Positions 37,741-47,607 of a stretch of DNA of 64,000 nucleotides are shown piece after piece. The position numbers and the translations under genes were made by a program. Origin of the DNA: Nannocystis pusilla (GTDB lineage: Bacteria > Myxococcota_A > Polyangia > Nannocystales > Nannocystaceae); the NCBI RefSeq assembly GCF_026626665.1, contig NZ_JAPNKE010000002.1:2977204-3041203 (forward strand), read 5' to 3'. Position 1 is the stretch's first letter, and every line of letters starts with the position of its first letter. The notes below the pieces were generated by a model, which saw only the letters and a list, made by a program, of their open reading frames with translations, did no database searches and was not told the DNA's origin.

Positions 37741-38055
37741 TTGCTGCGCCACCGCTCGGCCCTCTTCCGGTCCGACCTCGCGTTCAGCCTGGCCGTGTTC
37801 TGGATCGCCGTCTGGCTCGTCGTCGCCCCTTCGACCCGCAGCGACGGTTCTCGCACGGTACGCGATCACCTGGGCCAGCCGCTGCATCCCTCTGTTCGGC
37901 GCCTCGCGGATCCACATCCACGGCCGCGAGCGGCCGCTCGGCGAGCGCGCGTGCGTGCGGGTCGCTCGTCCTCGTCGGTGCGTGGCGAGAAGGTCTTTGT
38001 CCTGGGCTCCGTTCCTCGGGTGGACGATGGCGATGGCCGCCTACGTGCAGGCCGC
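37741..38055 (+). pseudogene. Remnant of an acyltransferase gene
   Basis: Pieces of one protein appear in three frames in order: FRSDLAFSLAVFWIAVWLVV (membrane segment), PFDPQRRFSHGTR, RYAITWASRCIPLFGASRIHIHGRERPLG, and WAPFLGWTMAMAAYVQ. Together they match the N-terminal half of a PlsC-type acyltransferase. Three frame changes, a missing NHxxxxD catalytic motif and no C-terminal half show real decay, unlike the single breaks elsewhere. The end is followed by a seven-unit 14-bp repeat array. Confidence 0.6.
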
Positions 38056-38126
38056 GCCCGCGCCCAGACCACCGTTCACGGGCCGCCTCCTCGCGCCCGC
38101 CGGGGGCCGGAGAGGTCGCCGGCAGT

Positions 38127-38224
38127 CATGGCCCCGGAGACATGTCCATCACGACATGTCCTCTACACCATGCCCGCTTCGACATGTCGTCAGAGACATG
38201 CCCATTACGACATGCCCTCCCGCG
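38127..38224. repeat. Seven 14-bp repeat units, mostly CATG type
   Basis: CATGGCCCCGGAGA, CATGTCCATCACGA, CATGTCCTCTACAC, CATGCCCGCTTCGA, CATGTCGTCAGAGA, CATGCCCATTACGA, CATGCCCTCCCGCG in perfect 14-base phase. This is the cleanest array of the CATG-type units. Confidence 0.92.
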
Positions 38225-38337
38225 CGCGTCCGCGGCCCCTCCGCTCGGCGCGTCGCAAGCGGCCGTCTCGCTCGTGCGCGGCCCCTCTACGCCCCGAACC
38301 GAACGCCGCGAGCGGCCGCCGCGAGCGGCCGCCGCCG

Positions 38338-39663
38338 TCAGCCCTGGCCGACCAGCGCCTCGAGCTCCGCGACCCGCTTGGGCGCCCCTGCGCTGAGCAC
38401 CTCGGGCGCCCCCGCGGTGACCAGCACGTCGTCCTCGACGCGGATCCCCACCCCGCGCAGCCCGGCCGGCACCTCGTCGGTGACCGGGAAGTACAGCCCC
38501 GGCTCGACCGTCAGCACGAAGCCGGCGCGCAGCGGCTGGGCCCGGCCGTCGACGGTGTAGCGGCCCACGTCGTGGACATCGGCGCCGAGCCAGTGGCTGG
38601 TCTTGTGCGGGTAGTACGGCTTGTACAGCTCCTCCTCGATCGCCTCGTCGACGCCGGCCTGGACCAGGCCGAGCGAGCGCAGCCCGTCGCACAGCACGCG
38701 CAGGCACGCCTCGTGGATGGTGTCGAGGCTCGATCCGACCACCGACGCCGCGATCCCGGCCTCGTTGGCGGCCAGAGCGATCTCGTACGCGTCGCGCTGC
38801 ACCGGCGTGAAGCGACCCGCGACCGGGAACGTGCGCGTGATGTCGCCGGTGAACAGCTCCCACTCCGCGCCGGCGTCGACCAGCAGCAGGTCGCCGGCGC
38901 CGAGCGCCCCGCGGGCGGACGTGTAGTGGAGCGTGTTGGCGTTGATGCCCGCGGCGACGATCGTCTCGTAACCGGGCCCGCTCGCGCCGCGGCGGCGGAA
39001 CTCGTGCTCGAGCAGCGCCTCGATCTCGAGCTCGAGCAAGCCGGGTCGGGTCGCTCGCATCGCTGCCACGTGGCCGGCCGCGGAGATGTCGACCGCGCGG
39101 CGCAGCGAAGTCATCGCCGCCGCGTCCTTCACCAGCCGGTCCTCGGCCAGCAGCGCCCGCGCGTCGCCCAGCCAGGTCGGCGCGACCTCGCCCCGGCGGT
39201 CACCGGCGCGCAGCCGCTCGATCGCGGCGAACGCCGCCCGATCGAGCTCGGGACATGTCGAAAAGGGCAGGTACAGCTCCTCGATCCCGTCGAGGAGGCG
39301 CGGCAGCTCGAGCTCGAGCTGCGCGATCGGAAACACCGCGTCGACGCCGAGCTGCTCGCGGGCCTCGTCCGCGCTCGGCCGCCGCCCGTGGTACAGCACG
39401 TCGCGCTCGTCCTGGACCGGCAAGAACAGCGCGCTCGCCGGCGCCCGACCCGGCCGCAGCAGCAGCACCGCGCCGGGCTCGGCCGCGCCGGTCAGGTAGT
39501 AGAAGTTCGAGTCCGGCCGGAAGCGGTAACGCGTGTCGCCGGAGCGGGTCGGCGGCTCGCCGGCGGCCAGCAGCAGCGCGGCGTCGCCGAGGCGCGCGGA
39601 CAGGCGGGAGCGACGCGCGGCGCAGGCCGCCAGATCCGGTGCAGCGACGGAGGGCTGAGGCAC
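38338..39663 (-). CDS. pepP: Xaa-Pro aminopeptidase (aminopeptidase P, M24)
   Basis: 441 residues from GTG 39663. Dinuclear metallopeptidase that removes the N-terminal residue before proline. An N-terminal creatinase-like domain (DTRYRFRPDSNFYYLTG) precedes the pita-bread domain with all five metal ligands: LLLVDAGAEWELFTGDITRTFP (two Asp), HKTSHWLGADVHD (His), TVEPGLYFP (Glu) and GIRVEDDVLV (Glu). Length and order are normal for PepP. The gene is divergent from the large glutamate dehydrogenase gene. Confidence 0.92.
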   Translation of the reverse strand: MPQPSVAAPDLAACAARRSRLSARLGDAALLLAAGEPPTRSGDTRYRFRPDSNFYYLTGAAEPGAVLLLRPGRAPASALFLPVQDERDVLYHGRRPSADEAREQLGVDAVFPIAQLELELPRLLDGIEELYLPFSTCPELDRAAFAAIERLRAGDRRGEVAPTWLGDARALLAEDRLVKDAAAMTSLRRAVDISAAGHVAAMRATRPGLLELEIEALLEHEFRRRGASGPGYETIVAAGINANTLHYTSARGALGAGDLLLVDAGAEWELFTGDITRTFPVAGRFTPVQRDAYEIALAANEAGIAASVVGSSLDTIHEACLRVLCDGLRSLGLVQAGVDEAIEEELYKPYYPHKTSHWLGADVHDVGRYTVDGRAQPLRAGFVLTVEPGLYFPVTDEVPAGLRGVGIRVEDDVLVTAGAPEVLSAGAPKRVAELEALVGQG

Positions 39664-39884
39664 GAGGCAAGAATAGGACCGCAAGCACTGCGGCCCCTTC
39701 GGATCCCGCGTGCGGGATGTCATGCAGCCGCGGTGCGCAACGCCCTGCGCGAGCCCTTCCGGGGGTTTGCGCGAGTCGGCCGCGGGTCGGCTGCCGATTG
39801 CGGCGACGTTCCGCGGCAACGGTCGCGTGCGCTCCGCTCCGGAGGGATTGCACCCAGCCGCCGGCCGGCGGAGAGTTGCCGCCG

Positions 39885-42800
39885 ATGGCGACGCAAAAAC
39901 TGAGCAACCAGCGGATCCACGAGGTACAGCAGGTCCTCGCCTCGTACGTCCCCAAGCTGCCCGGGACCGACGTCAACCTCCTGGCGGCCCTCTGCAAGGC
40001 GGTGTTGACCTCGGTCGACCTTCGAGACATCCGGCGAGTGGCGAGCGCCGAGCTCGTCGAGCAGCTCGAGCAGGTCCTGAGCACGATCAAGACCCGCGGC
40101 CGCGGCGAGATCAACTCCGTCGTGCGTCGACACGGCGACAGCGTCGTCCTCGAGAGCTGCCTCGAGGACCAGCCGTTCCTGGTGTCCTCGCTGCGCGCGC
40201 TGTTCGGCGCGGAGCGGCTCGAGATCGCCAGCCTGATGAACGCCGTCATCAAGGTCCGGCGCGACTCCGCCGGCAACCTGACCAGCATCGGCATGGGCGC
40301 GCCGGAGTCGGTGATCCGCGTCGAGCTCGACCCCGGCCAACATGTCCCCGAGGACATCGAGGACCGCTTCCGCACCCGCCTGCGGATCGTGCAGGCGATG
40401 GTGCGCGACTTCCAGCCGATGAAGCGCCGGCTGCAGGACCTCGCCGACGACTACCTGCGGGCCGCCAACGCCGAGAGCAACGATCGCAGCCTGACCCTGC
40501 GCGAGACCGAGGGCATGGTCCGCTGGCTGTGCGAGGAGAACCTCGTGCTGCTGGGCATCGAGGAGTACGACGATCAGGGCCACCGGATCTCGACGCTCGG
40601 CACCGCCTCCGTCAACCTCAGCGAGCGCGACGCCGATCGCTTCGCCGCCTACGCCCGCGACCTCGATCGCACCGTCCGCTACCACCGCAGCAACGAGGAG
40701 TCGCCGGTCCACCGCAGCGGCAAGCCCGGCCACTTCGTCGTCACCCGCGTAGGTCGCGACGGCCAGCCGGTCGGCACCTGCCTGATCAACGGCCTCTTCA
40801 CCTACAAGGCGCTGCACACCCCGCCGGAGGAGATCCCGTTCCTGCGCGTCATGCTGCGCAAGCTGCTGACCGAGCGCAGCGTCTCGATCGACAGCCACCG
40901 CGGCAAGAGCCTGACGAACGCCTTCAACTCGCTGCCGCTCGAGTACCTGCTGACCCAGAGCGAGGACAGCATCTGGGAGCTCACCGACCGCGTGCTGCGG
41001 GCCGAGGTCGAGGGCGGCTCCGACGTCCACATCAACGTCGGCGAGGACGGCCGGTTCGTGTTCGCCTTCGTCAGCCTCCCGCGCGAGCAGTTCAACGACG
41101 AGCTGCGCTTGCAGGTGCAGGAGAAGCTGCAGCGCGAGTTCGGGGCGACCTACTCCGACTTCGGCGTGTACATGGATCGCTACGACAACGCGATCATCCA
41201 CTACTACATGACCGGCCCGACGCCGTTCGCGGCCGTCGACACCGAGCGCGTGCGCAGCGAGGTGCTCGCGCTGGCCAAGGGCTGGAACGAGCGCCTGCGC
41301 GAGGCGCTGTCCGAGCTCGCCCCGCCCGACCAGGTCGAGGAGCTGTTCGAGCTGTACCACGGCGCCTTCAGCGAGGAGCACAAGCGCCGCGCCGGCGACC
41401 AGCGGCTGCTCGGCGACCTGCGCTGCATCGAGAACATCCGCCGCGGCGCCGAGTTCGACTTCGACCTCTACGTCTCGGTCACCGGCGACCACCCGGGCAG
41501 CCTCAACCTGCGCGTGTTCAGCCGCAAGGCGATGAACCTCAGCGACGAGCTGCCGCTGATCGGCAGCTTCGGCTTCAAGGTCGTCGACGAGTACGCGCGC
41601 CCGGTCCACATCGCCCACACGACCCCGTTCGAGCTCGACAACTACCGCCTCGACGTCCGCCCCGAGCGGATCCCCGCGGTCATGAGCCGGGCCGACGAGA
41701 TCCGCACCACCCTGCGCCAGGTCTACGCCGGCACGATGGGCCGCGACTCGCTCAACCAGCTCATCGTGTCGACGACGATGACCGCGCTCGAGGTCGAGAT
41801 CCTGCGCGCCTACGTCGCCTACCTCCACCAGGTCCGCTGCCCGTTCACCTCGGCGCTGATCCGGCAGACGCTGATCGCCTACCCGACCGTCGCCTCCGCG
41901 CTGGTCTCGTGGCTCGACGCCCGCTACGACCCGACGAGCGCCAGCCCGCAGCTGGCCGAGGTCACCGACAAGACCCTCGAGGCCGAGCTGCGCGACGTCG
42001 CCGACTACACCGCCGACCGCGTGCTGCGGGCCGTCGCCGATGTCGTCCGCGCCACGCTGCGCACCAACGCGTTCGTCATCACGGCGCCCGCGGGCGCGCG
42101 CCGCGATCAGACCCCGGCGATGGCGTTCAAGTTCGACGGCCAGCGCGTCCCGTTCGGCCCCGATCCCAAGCCGCTGCGCGAGATCTTCATCTACCACCCC
42201 GACTTCGAGGGCGTGCACCTCCGCGGCGGCCGCGTCGCCCGCGGCGGCATCCGCTTCTCCGATCGGCCGGACGACTTCCGCACCGAGATCCACGGCCTCA
42301 TGGCCACGCAGATGGTCAAGAACGTGCTGATCGTGCCGGTCGGCGCCAAGGGCGGCTTCGTGCTGCGCCAGGCCCCGACCGACCGCAACGAGCTGCGCGC
42401 CGCCGGCGACCGCTACTACCAGATCTTCGTCGAGGCGCTGCTGTCGGTCACCGACAACGTCGTCGGCGGCGAGATCGTGACCCCGCCGGGCATCCTCCAC
42501 ACCGAGGGCCCCGACCCGTACCTCGTCGTCGCCGCCGACAAGGGCACCGCGCACCTGTCGGACACCGCCAACAGCGTCAGCATGAGCCACAAGTTCTGGC
42601 TCGACGACGCGTTCGCCTCGGGCGGCTCGAACGGCTACGACCACAAGGCCACCGGCATCACCGCCCGCGGCGCGTGGGAGACCACCAAGCGGAACTTCCG
42701 CGAGATGGGCATCGACCCCGAGGCCGACGTCATCACGGCGATCGGCGTCGGCGACATGAGCGGCGACGTGTTCGGCAACGGCCTGCTGCGCAGCCGCACC

Positions 42801-44600
42801 ATCAAGCTGCTGGCGGCCTTCAACCACGCCCACGTCTTCATCGACCCGACGCCTGACCCCGAGGTCAGCTTCGGCGAGCGCGAGCGGCTGTTCGTCCTGC
42901 CGCGCTCGCAGTGGTCCGACTACGACCCCGCCAAGCTCAGCCCCGGCGGCGCCGTGTTCCCGCGCAACGCCAAGTCGCTCGACCTGTCGCCCGAGGCGCG
43001 CCAGCTGCTCGGCTTCTCGCCGACGCAGGTCGTGTCCGGCGAGGAGGCGATCCGCGCCATCCTGCTGCTCAAGGTCGACCTGTGCTGGATGGGCGGCATC
43101 GGCACCTACGTGAAGAGCAAGGAGGAGACCCACGCCGACGTCGGCGACAAGGCCAACGACGCCGTGCGGGTCAACGCCAACCAGCTGCGCTTCCGCGTCA
43201 TGTCCGAGGGCGCCAACCTGGCGATCACCGACCGCGGTCGCCCGGCCTTCGCCCGCATCGGCGGCCAGAACTACACCTCGTTCCTCGACAACTCGGGCGG
43301 CGTCGACACCTCGGACCACGAGGTCAACATCAAGATCCTGTTCGCGCCGCTGCTGGCGAGCGGCAAGGTCACCCGCGAGCGCCGCAACGAGGTCCTCAAG
43401 GCCGCCACCACCGAGGTGTGCGACATGGTGCTGGCCAACAACCGCTCGCAGAGCCGCATGGTCAGCTACGACGTCCGCCGCTCGAAGGTCGACGTCTACC
43501 GCTACGCCCGCACGCTGTCGTACCTCGTGCAGCACGTGCCGTTCAACCCGGACACCTTCGCCCTGCCGACCGAGGACGAGCTGGCCAACCGCGCGCGCAA
43601 GGGCATCGGCCTGTTCAAGGCCGACGCCTCGGCGCTGTGCGCCTACGCCAAGATGCTGGTCTACCGCGTGCTCCTCGACGGCGAGCCGCTGTCCGAGGGC
43701 CTCGTCGACCGCATGGTCCGCGAGTACTTCCCGGCCGCGATCGTCGAGGCCGCCGAGGGCGCGGTGAAGAGCCACCTGCTGCGCCGCGAGATCGCGACCA
43801 CGATGGTCGTCAACCGGATCGTCGACAACGCCGGCGCGACCTTCTTCCCCGAGCTCATGACGAGCACCAGCCGCCCCGCGCACGCGATCGCCGAGGCGTA
43901 CATGACCGCGTCGGCGGCCGGCGACGTCGACGCGCTCCGCCGCGACCTCTACGCCAGCGAGGACAAGAACCGCCAGGAGGCCATCTACCGGGCCATGCAC
44001 GTCGTCGAGGCCGCGCTCGAGGAGACCACTGTGGTCCTGCTCGAGGGCGACGCCTACACGACCGTGGATCAGCGCACGATCGACCGCGCCCGCGAGCTGC
44101 TCGACCACGTCGAGCACGCCCTGCCGGCCAGCCAGATCCCGCAGCTGCACGCCCGCGCGCACGAGTTCGAGTCGGCCGGCTTCGCGCCGGCGCTGGCCGG
44201 GCGCCTGGCGCGCATCGAGCACCTCACGGGGGCGCTGTCCTCGCTGCGGGTCGCCGCCGAGACGGGCCGTGATCCGCTCGACGTGCTGCGCCTGCGCCTG
44301 CAGGTGGCCGCCGACATGCACCTCCGCGCCCTCCAGGACGCGCTGGCGCGCATGGTCTACCAGTCGCCGTGGGACGGGCCGGCGGCCAAGGCGCTGTCGC
44401 GGCAGCTGCATGGCCACCTCGGGCGCCTCGTGCAGGCGGTCGACGGCGACGACGTGGGCGGCATGATCGGCCGCCTCGGCCTCGACAGCATCCGCCGCCA
44501 GGGCGCTGCCATGATCGAGGGCGGGGTCACCATCCCCGGCATCGTCCTGTTCGACGACCACCTGCGGCGCCAGCTCGTGACCGCGGACCTCCGCAAGTAG
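39885..44600 (+). CDS. NAD-specific glutamate dehydrogenase, large (Bac_GDH) type
   Basis: 1571 residues from ATG 39885 with GGAGAG upstream, intact. The large GDHs oxidise glutamate to 2-oxoglutarate for use as carbon and nitrogen source. A 700-residue N-terminal regulatory region with ACT-like strands is followed by the catalytic domain (GGIRFSDRPDDFRTEIHGLM, VPVGAKGGFV with the catalytic Lys, ADKGTAHLSDTAN, ITAIGVGDMSGDVFGNG nucleotide site) and a helical C-terminus (NAGATFFPEL). This length class is typical of bacteria that use amino acids heavily, in line with a predatory, proteolytic life. One 14-bp repeat unit pair (CATGTCCCCGAGGACAT) lies within the code at 40339. Confidence 0.95.
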   Translation: MATQKLSNQRIHEVQQVLASYVPKLPGTDVNLLAALCKAVLTSVDLRDIRRVASAELVEQLEQVLSTIKTRGRGEINSVVRRHGDSVVLESCLEDQPFLVSSLRALFGAERLEIASLMNAVIKVRRDSAGNLTSIGMGAPESVIRVELDPGQHVPEDIEDRFRTRLRIVQAMVRDFQPMKRRLQDLADDYLRAANAESNDRSLTLRETEGMVRWLCEENLVLLGIEEYDDQGHRISTLGTASVNLSERDADRFAAYARDLDRTVRYHRSNEESPVHRSGKPGHFVVTRVGRDGQPVGTCLINGLFTYKALHTPPEEIPFLRVMLRKLLTERSVSIDSHRGKSLTNAFNSLPLEYLLTQSEDSIWELTDRVLRAEVEGGSDVHINVGEDGRFVFAFVSLPREQFNDELRLQVQEKLQREFGATYSDFGVYMDRYDNAIIHYYMTGPTPFAAVDTERVRSEVLALAKGWNERLREALSELAPPDQVEELFELYHGAFSEEHKRRAGDQRLLGDLRCIENIRRGAEFDFDLYVSVTGDHPGSLNLRVFSRKAMNLSDELPLIGSFGFKVVDEYARPVHIAHTTPFELDNYRLDVRPERIPAVMSRADEIRTTLRQVYAGTMGRDSLNQLIVSTTMTALEVEILRAYVAYLHQVRCPFTSALIRQTLIAYPTVASALVSWLDARYDPTSASPQLAEVTDKTLEAELRDVADYTADRVLRAVADVVRATLRTNAFVITAPAGARRDQTPAMAFKFDGQRVPFGPDPKPLREIFIYHPDFEGVHLRGGRVARGGIRFSDRPDDFRTEIHGLMATQMVKNVLIVPVGAKGGFVLRQAPTDRNELRAAGDRYYQIFVEALLSVTDNVVGGEIVTPPGILHTEGPDPYLVVAADKGTAHLSDTANSVSMSHKFWLDDAFASGGSNGYDHKATGITARGAWETTKRNFREMGIDPEADVITAIGVGDMSGDVFGNGLLRSRTIKLLAAFNHAHVFIDPTPDPEVSFGERERLFVLPRSQWSDYDPAKLSPGGAVFPRNAKSLDLSPEARQLLGFSPTQVVSGEEAIRAILLLKVDLCWMGGIGTYVKSKEETHADVGDKANDAVRVNANQLRFRVMSEGANLAITDRGRPAFARIGGQNYTSFLDNSGGVDTSDHEVNIKILFAPLLASGKVTRERRNEVLKAATTEVCDMVLANNRSQSRMVSYDVRRSKVDVYRYARTLSYLVQHVPFNPDTFALPTEDELANRARKGIGLFKADASALCAYAKMLVYRVLLDGEPLSEGLVDRMVREYFPAAIVEAAEGAVKSHLLRREIATTMVVNRIVDNAGATFFPELMTSTSRPAHAIAEAYMTASAAGDVDALRRDLYASEDKNRQEAIYRAMHVVEAALEETTVVLLEGDAYTTVDQRTIDRARELLDHVEHALPASQIPQLHARAHEFESAGFAPALAGRLARIEHLTGALSSLRVAAETGRDPLDVLRLRLQVAADMHLRALQDALARMVYQSPWDGPAAKALSRQLHGHLGRLVQAVDGDDVGGMIGRLGLDSIRRQGAAMIEGGVTIPGIVLFDDHLRRQLVTADLRK

Positions 44601-44636
44601 TCGCGCCCTTCCAGGAGAGCGATCTCCGGAAAAATC

Positions 44637-44667
44637 AACGGCCCGGCGGCAGACCCGCCGGGCCGTT
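44637..44667. terminator. Strong hairpin after glutamate dehydrogenase
   Basis: A 13-bp perfect GC-rich stem (AACGGCCCGGCGG / CCGCCGGGCCGTT) with a five-base loop, 36 bases after the stop codon, with A-rich sequence before and T-containing sequence after. It should terminate the GDH transcript and could act from either direction. The further 340 bases up to 45010 hold only the promoter of the next gene. Confidence 0.85.
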
Positions 44668-45010
44668 GTCGTGTCCGGCGGCCGTCCGGCGCGCCCGTGC
44701 ACCGCCCCGATCGACGTTTGCGCCCCTCGTCCGGGCCGTCACGGCGCCTGAAACAATCCTCGTCACCCGGCAATTGTTCGGCGGAAACGTGTGACGGAGT
44801 GCGGGGCAGGCACGCATACGCGGGCATGCGAAGCCAATTAGCCAGTTGCGCTTGTTCCGTAGGCTATGCCATGCTGGCGGCCGAGGACTTGAGGATCGGC
44901 GGGTAATGACTCACCCCAATGCGACCTCAACTGCCAGACCTGACATGCGCGTGCCTCGCACACCGTAGGCTGCGCGCCGACAGCTCCAAATCGCACTCAC
45001 GAGGGACTCC

Positions 45011-46003
45011 ATGAAGAAGTTCAGCTTGGTTTCTAGCCTGCTCTGTTCCGCGCTGATGTTCGGCTGCGGCGATGACGGCAAGCCCGGGGCGTCGGGGACC
45101 GCCACGAACCCCACCACGAACAACACCAACGGCAACTCGAGCGACGGGACCGACGGCGACACCTCGACCGGCAGCGCCAGCGACACCGACACCACGCCGG
45201 GCACCACGACGACCGCCAGCTCGCCGGGCACCACGCCGACCACCGACGGCCCGACCAGCGACACCGCCCCCGCCACGGACACCGACACGACCGACGGCAG
45301 CTTCATCATGCCGCCCGACGGCGGTGGCGGGACCAAGGAGTGCGATCCGTGGACCCAGGACTGCCCGCCCGGCGAGAAGTGCATGCCCTACTCGGGCGAC
45401 GGCGACAACTCGTGGGAGTCGCTGAAGTGCACGCCGGTCATGGAAAACCCCGGCCAGACCGGTGACCCGTGCACCGTCGAGGGCAGCGGCGTCAGCGGCA
45501 TCGACAGCTGCGACGTCGGCCACATGTGCTGGAACACCGACCCGGACACCGGCGAGGGCACCTGCGTCCGCTTCTGCTCCGGCTCGCCCGACGCCCCGAG
45601 CTGCGACGTCCCCGGCACCGCGTGCACGATCGTCAACGACGGCGTGCTCATCCTCTGCCTGCCCTCGTGCGACCCGCTGCTGCAGAACTGCCCCGGCGGC
45701 GACCTCTGCATCCCGAACCCGCAGAACTCCGACAGCTTCATCTGCGTGCTCGACGCCTCGGGCGAAGAGGGCCAGGAGTTCGACGTGTGCGAGTACGCCA
45801 ACGCGTGCGACCCGGGCCTGTACTGCTTCAACTCGGAGCTCGCCACCGAGTGCGACCCGAACGCGGCCGGCTGCTGCCTCCCGTTCTGCGACCTCACGGC
45901 CGCCGAGTGCACCGGCGCCAACGCCGAGTGCCTCGCCCTGTACGAGGAGGGCATGGCTCCTCCCGGACTCGAGAACGTCGGCTTCTGCGGCCTCCCGCAG
46001 TGA
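45011..46003 (+). CDS. Cys-rich secreted lipoprotein with Thr-rich linker (paralogue of 509..1432)
   Basis: 330 residues. Signal peptide ending SALMFGC, a linker of Asn, Thr, Ser, Gly and Asp (TDGDTSTGSASDTDTT type) over about 90 residues, then a disulfide-rich domain with about twenty cysteines: CDPWTQDCPPGEKC, CLPSCDPLLQNCPGGDLC, CEYANACDPGLYC, CCLPFCDL and the closing GLENVGFCGLPQ. The order matches the gene at 509..1432, and DNA identity is low, so the duplication is old. No catalytic residues are evident; the domain may bind a ligand or a surface. Confidence 0.85.
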   Translation: MKKFSLVSSLLCSALMFGCGDDGKPGASGTATNPTTNNTNGNSSDGTDGDTSTGSASDTDTTPGTTTTASSPGTTPTTDGPTSDTAPATDTDTTDGSFIMPPDGGGGTKECDPWTQDCPPGEKCMPYSGDGDNSWESLKCTPVMENPGQTGDPCTVEGSGVSGIDSCDVGHMCWNTDPDTGEGTCVRFCSGSPDAPSCDVPGTACTIVNDGVLILCLPSCDPLLQNCPGGDLCIPNPQNSDSFICVLDASGEEGQEFDVCEYANACDPGLYCFNSELATECDPNAAGCCLPFCDLTAAECTGANAECLALYEEGMAPPGLENVGFCGLPQ

Positions 46004-46105
46004 GCCCCGGCGGGCCCCTGCCCGCCCTCGCCGTCGCAGCCGCCTTCCCTTCGGGGAGGCGGCTGTGCCGCTTTCGCGGCGTACTCCTGCATCTGCGCCC
46101 AGGGA

Positions 46106-46161
46106 CATGCTGCATCGGCCATGTCCTTTGCGACCTGTCCGATTCGGCATGTCCGAACAGC
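46106..46161. repeat. Four 14-bp repeat units
   Basis: CATGCTGCATCGGC, CATGTCCTTTGCGA, CCTGTCCGATTCGG, CATGTCCGAACAGC in perfect phase, 100 bases after a lipoprotein gene. Confidence 0.88.
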
Positions 46162-46300
46162 CAGCCGCATGAGCAGCGGCACGGGCCCGAGCGCCCGGCT
46201 GGTGGCGAAGCCGCGCTCGTCCGGGTCGAAGCGCACCCCCACCGCGCCGACGGCTGGCCGAGGTCCTCGATCCGGCCCGAGCCGGCCACGTCCGTCAGAC

Positions 46301-46362
46301 CGTCCCGTCCACGACGCCGCGTCCCTCAGGCCGTCCCGTCCGGCGACGCCGCGTCCCTCAGG
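46301..46362. repeat. Two ~31-bp tandem repeats
   Basis: CGTCCCGTCC-(ac/gg)-CGACGCCGCGTCCCTCAGG occurs twice in tandem, followed by a partial third (CCCCGTCCGCG). It lies in the intergenic part between the Cys-rich lipoprotein and the TPR gene and is unrelated to the 14-bp units. Confidence 0.7.
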
Positions 46363-46436
46363 TCAGACCGCCCCGTCCGCGACCAGCCTTCGCGGCCGCT
46401 CACGGTTCGCCCGCGACGCCTCGCGCGTCGCGGCCG

Positions 46437-47525
46437 TCACTTCCCGCAGCTGCCGAGGGCCGCCTTGGCCTGCGCCAGCGCGTCGGGCTTGGGGCTCTTG
46501 GCGGTGAACGCCTTGAGGGCCTCCTTGGCCGGCTTGCACTGCTTGGCCTGCGCCAGCGCGCCGATCTTGCGGATGTGCGCCGACGCCAGGTCGGGCTTGA
46601 GGCTCAGCGCCTTGTCGAGCTTGGCCAGCGCGCCCTCGGGCCCGTCGAGCCGCCCGAGCTTGGCCAGCGCGGCCCCCACTCGCTCCACACGACCGCCTGA
46701 TCGGGCAGCCGCGCCGCCAGGTCGGCCAGGTGCACCAGCGCCTCGTCGGCGCGCTCGAGCTTGACCAGCGCGCGCGCCAGGCCGAGCTTGGCGTCGTTGT
46801 CGTCGGGGCGCTTCTGCAGCGCGACCGAGAACTCGACCTGGGCCTCGCGGACCTTGTCGGCCTCCATCAACAGGTGCCCGAGCGTGCGCCGCACCTCCGC
46901 GTCGTCGGGCGCCAGCGAGGCCGCCTTGGTGGCGGCGGCCAGCGCCTCGTCGCGCTTGCCGAGGTCGCGGTCGACCTGCGCGAGCAGGAACAGCACGTCG
47001 ACGTCCTCGGGCGCGAGCCGGTTGGCCTCGACGAGCGCCGCGGCGGCGCGCTCGTTCTGCCCCTGCGCCCGCGCGGCCCGGCCGAGGTTGTAGTGCGCGT
47101 CGGGGAAGTCGGGCTTGGCCGCGATCGCGGCCTCGAACGCGGCGACCGCCTCGTCGAGCCGACCGCCGTCGAGGGCGACGGCGCCGATGCCGTTGTGCGC
47201 CGGGTAGAACTTCGGATCGATGCGCACCGCCTCCTTCCACGCGGCGACCGCCTCTTCGCCGCGGCCGGCCTGCTGCAGGGCGATGCCGCGGGCGTAGTGC
47301 AGCTCGGGGTCGGCTGGCTTTTTGGCCAGGGCCGCGTCGAGCACCGCGATCGCCTCGGCGGTCTTGCCGGCGTGCATCAGCTGCGCTGCGCTCGACCGGC
47401 GGCGCCTCGGGCACGCTCTCGTCGTCGCCGGCGGCGTCCGGCGGCGTCGACTCGGTCGGGCCCTTCGGGGTACACGCCAGCAGCGCGCCGGCGACGAGGA
47501 TGCGGAGCGTCCGGGGGAACGACAC
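46437..47525 (-). CDS. TPR-repeat lipoprotein, two frameshifts
   Basis: From GTG 47525: signal peptide with LLACT lipobox, an acidic linker, and then about eight TPR units (AIAVLDAALAKKPADPELHYARG, AVAAWKEAVRIDPKFYPAHNG, AVAAFEAAIAAKPDFPDAHYN and so on). Frame breaks lie near 47390 (after PVERSAA) and near 46690 (VWSE to VGAALAKLGRL). The restored protein is about 360 residues and ends with a Cys close to the C-terminus (AALGSCGK). It should be a periplasm-facing TPR adaptor; the partner is unknown. It is on the same strand as the penicillin acylase gene, whose stop codon lies 82 bases upstream of its start. Confidence 0.75.
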   Translation of the reverse strand: MSFPRTLRILVAGALLACTPKGPTESTPPDAAGDDESVPEAPPVERSAADARRQDRRGDRGARRGPGQKASRPRAALRPRHRPAAGRPRRRGGRRVEGGGAHRSEVLPGAQRHRRRRPRRRSARRGGRRVRGRDRGQARLPRRALQPRPGRAGAGAERARRRGARRGQPARARGRRRAVPARAGRPRPRQARRGAGRRHQGGLAGARRRGGAAHARAPVDGGRQGPRGPGRVLGRAAEAPRRQRRQARPGARAGQARARRRGAGAPGRPGGAAARSGGRVERVGAALAKLGRLDGPEGALAKLDKALSLKPDLASAHIRKIGALAQAKQCKPAKEALKAFTAKSPKPDALAQAKAALGSCGK

Positions 47526-47607
47526 GGCGGGACTATACCTGCATTCGTCCGCGCCAGGACCACCCGCGGCGCGCACGCCGGCGCGCACGCAGGCGCGCAC
47601 GCGACCG

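Noticed and set aside
37741..38055. A functional second PlsC gene.
   Set aside because: The catalytic NHxxxxD motif and the C-terminal half are absent and the frame changes three times.
39720..44702. A long minus-strand open frame opposite glutamate dehydrogenase.
   Set aside because: It mirrors the GDH gene; its amino-acid composition (Val/Asp/Ala/Arg/His) has no domain match, and the plus-strand protein is a complete known enzyme.
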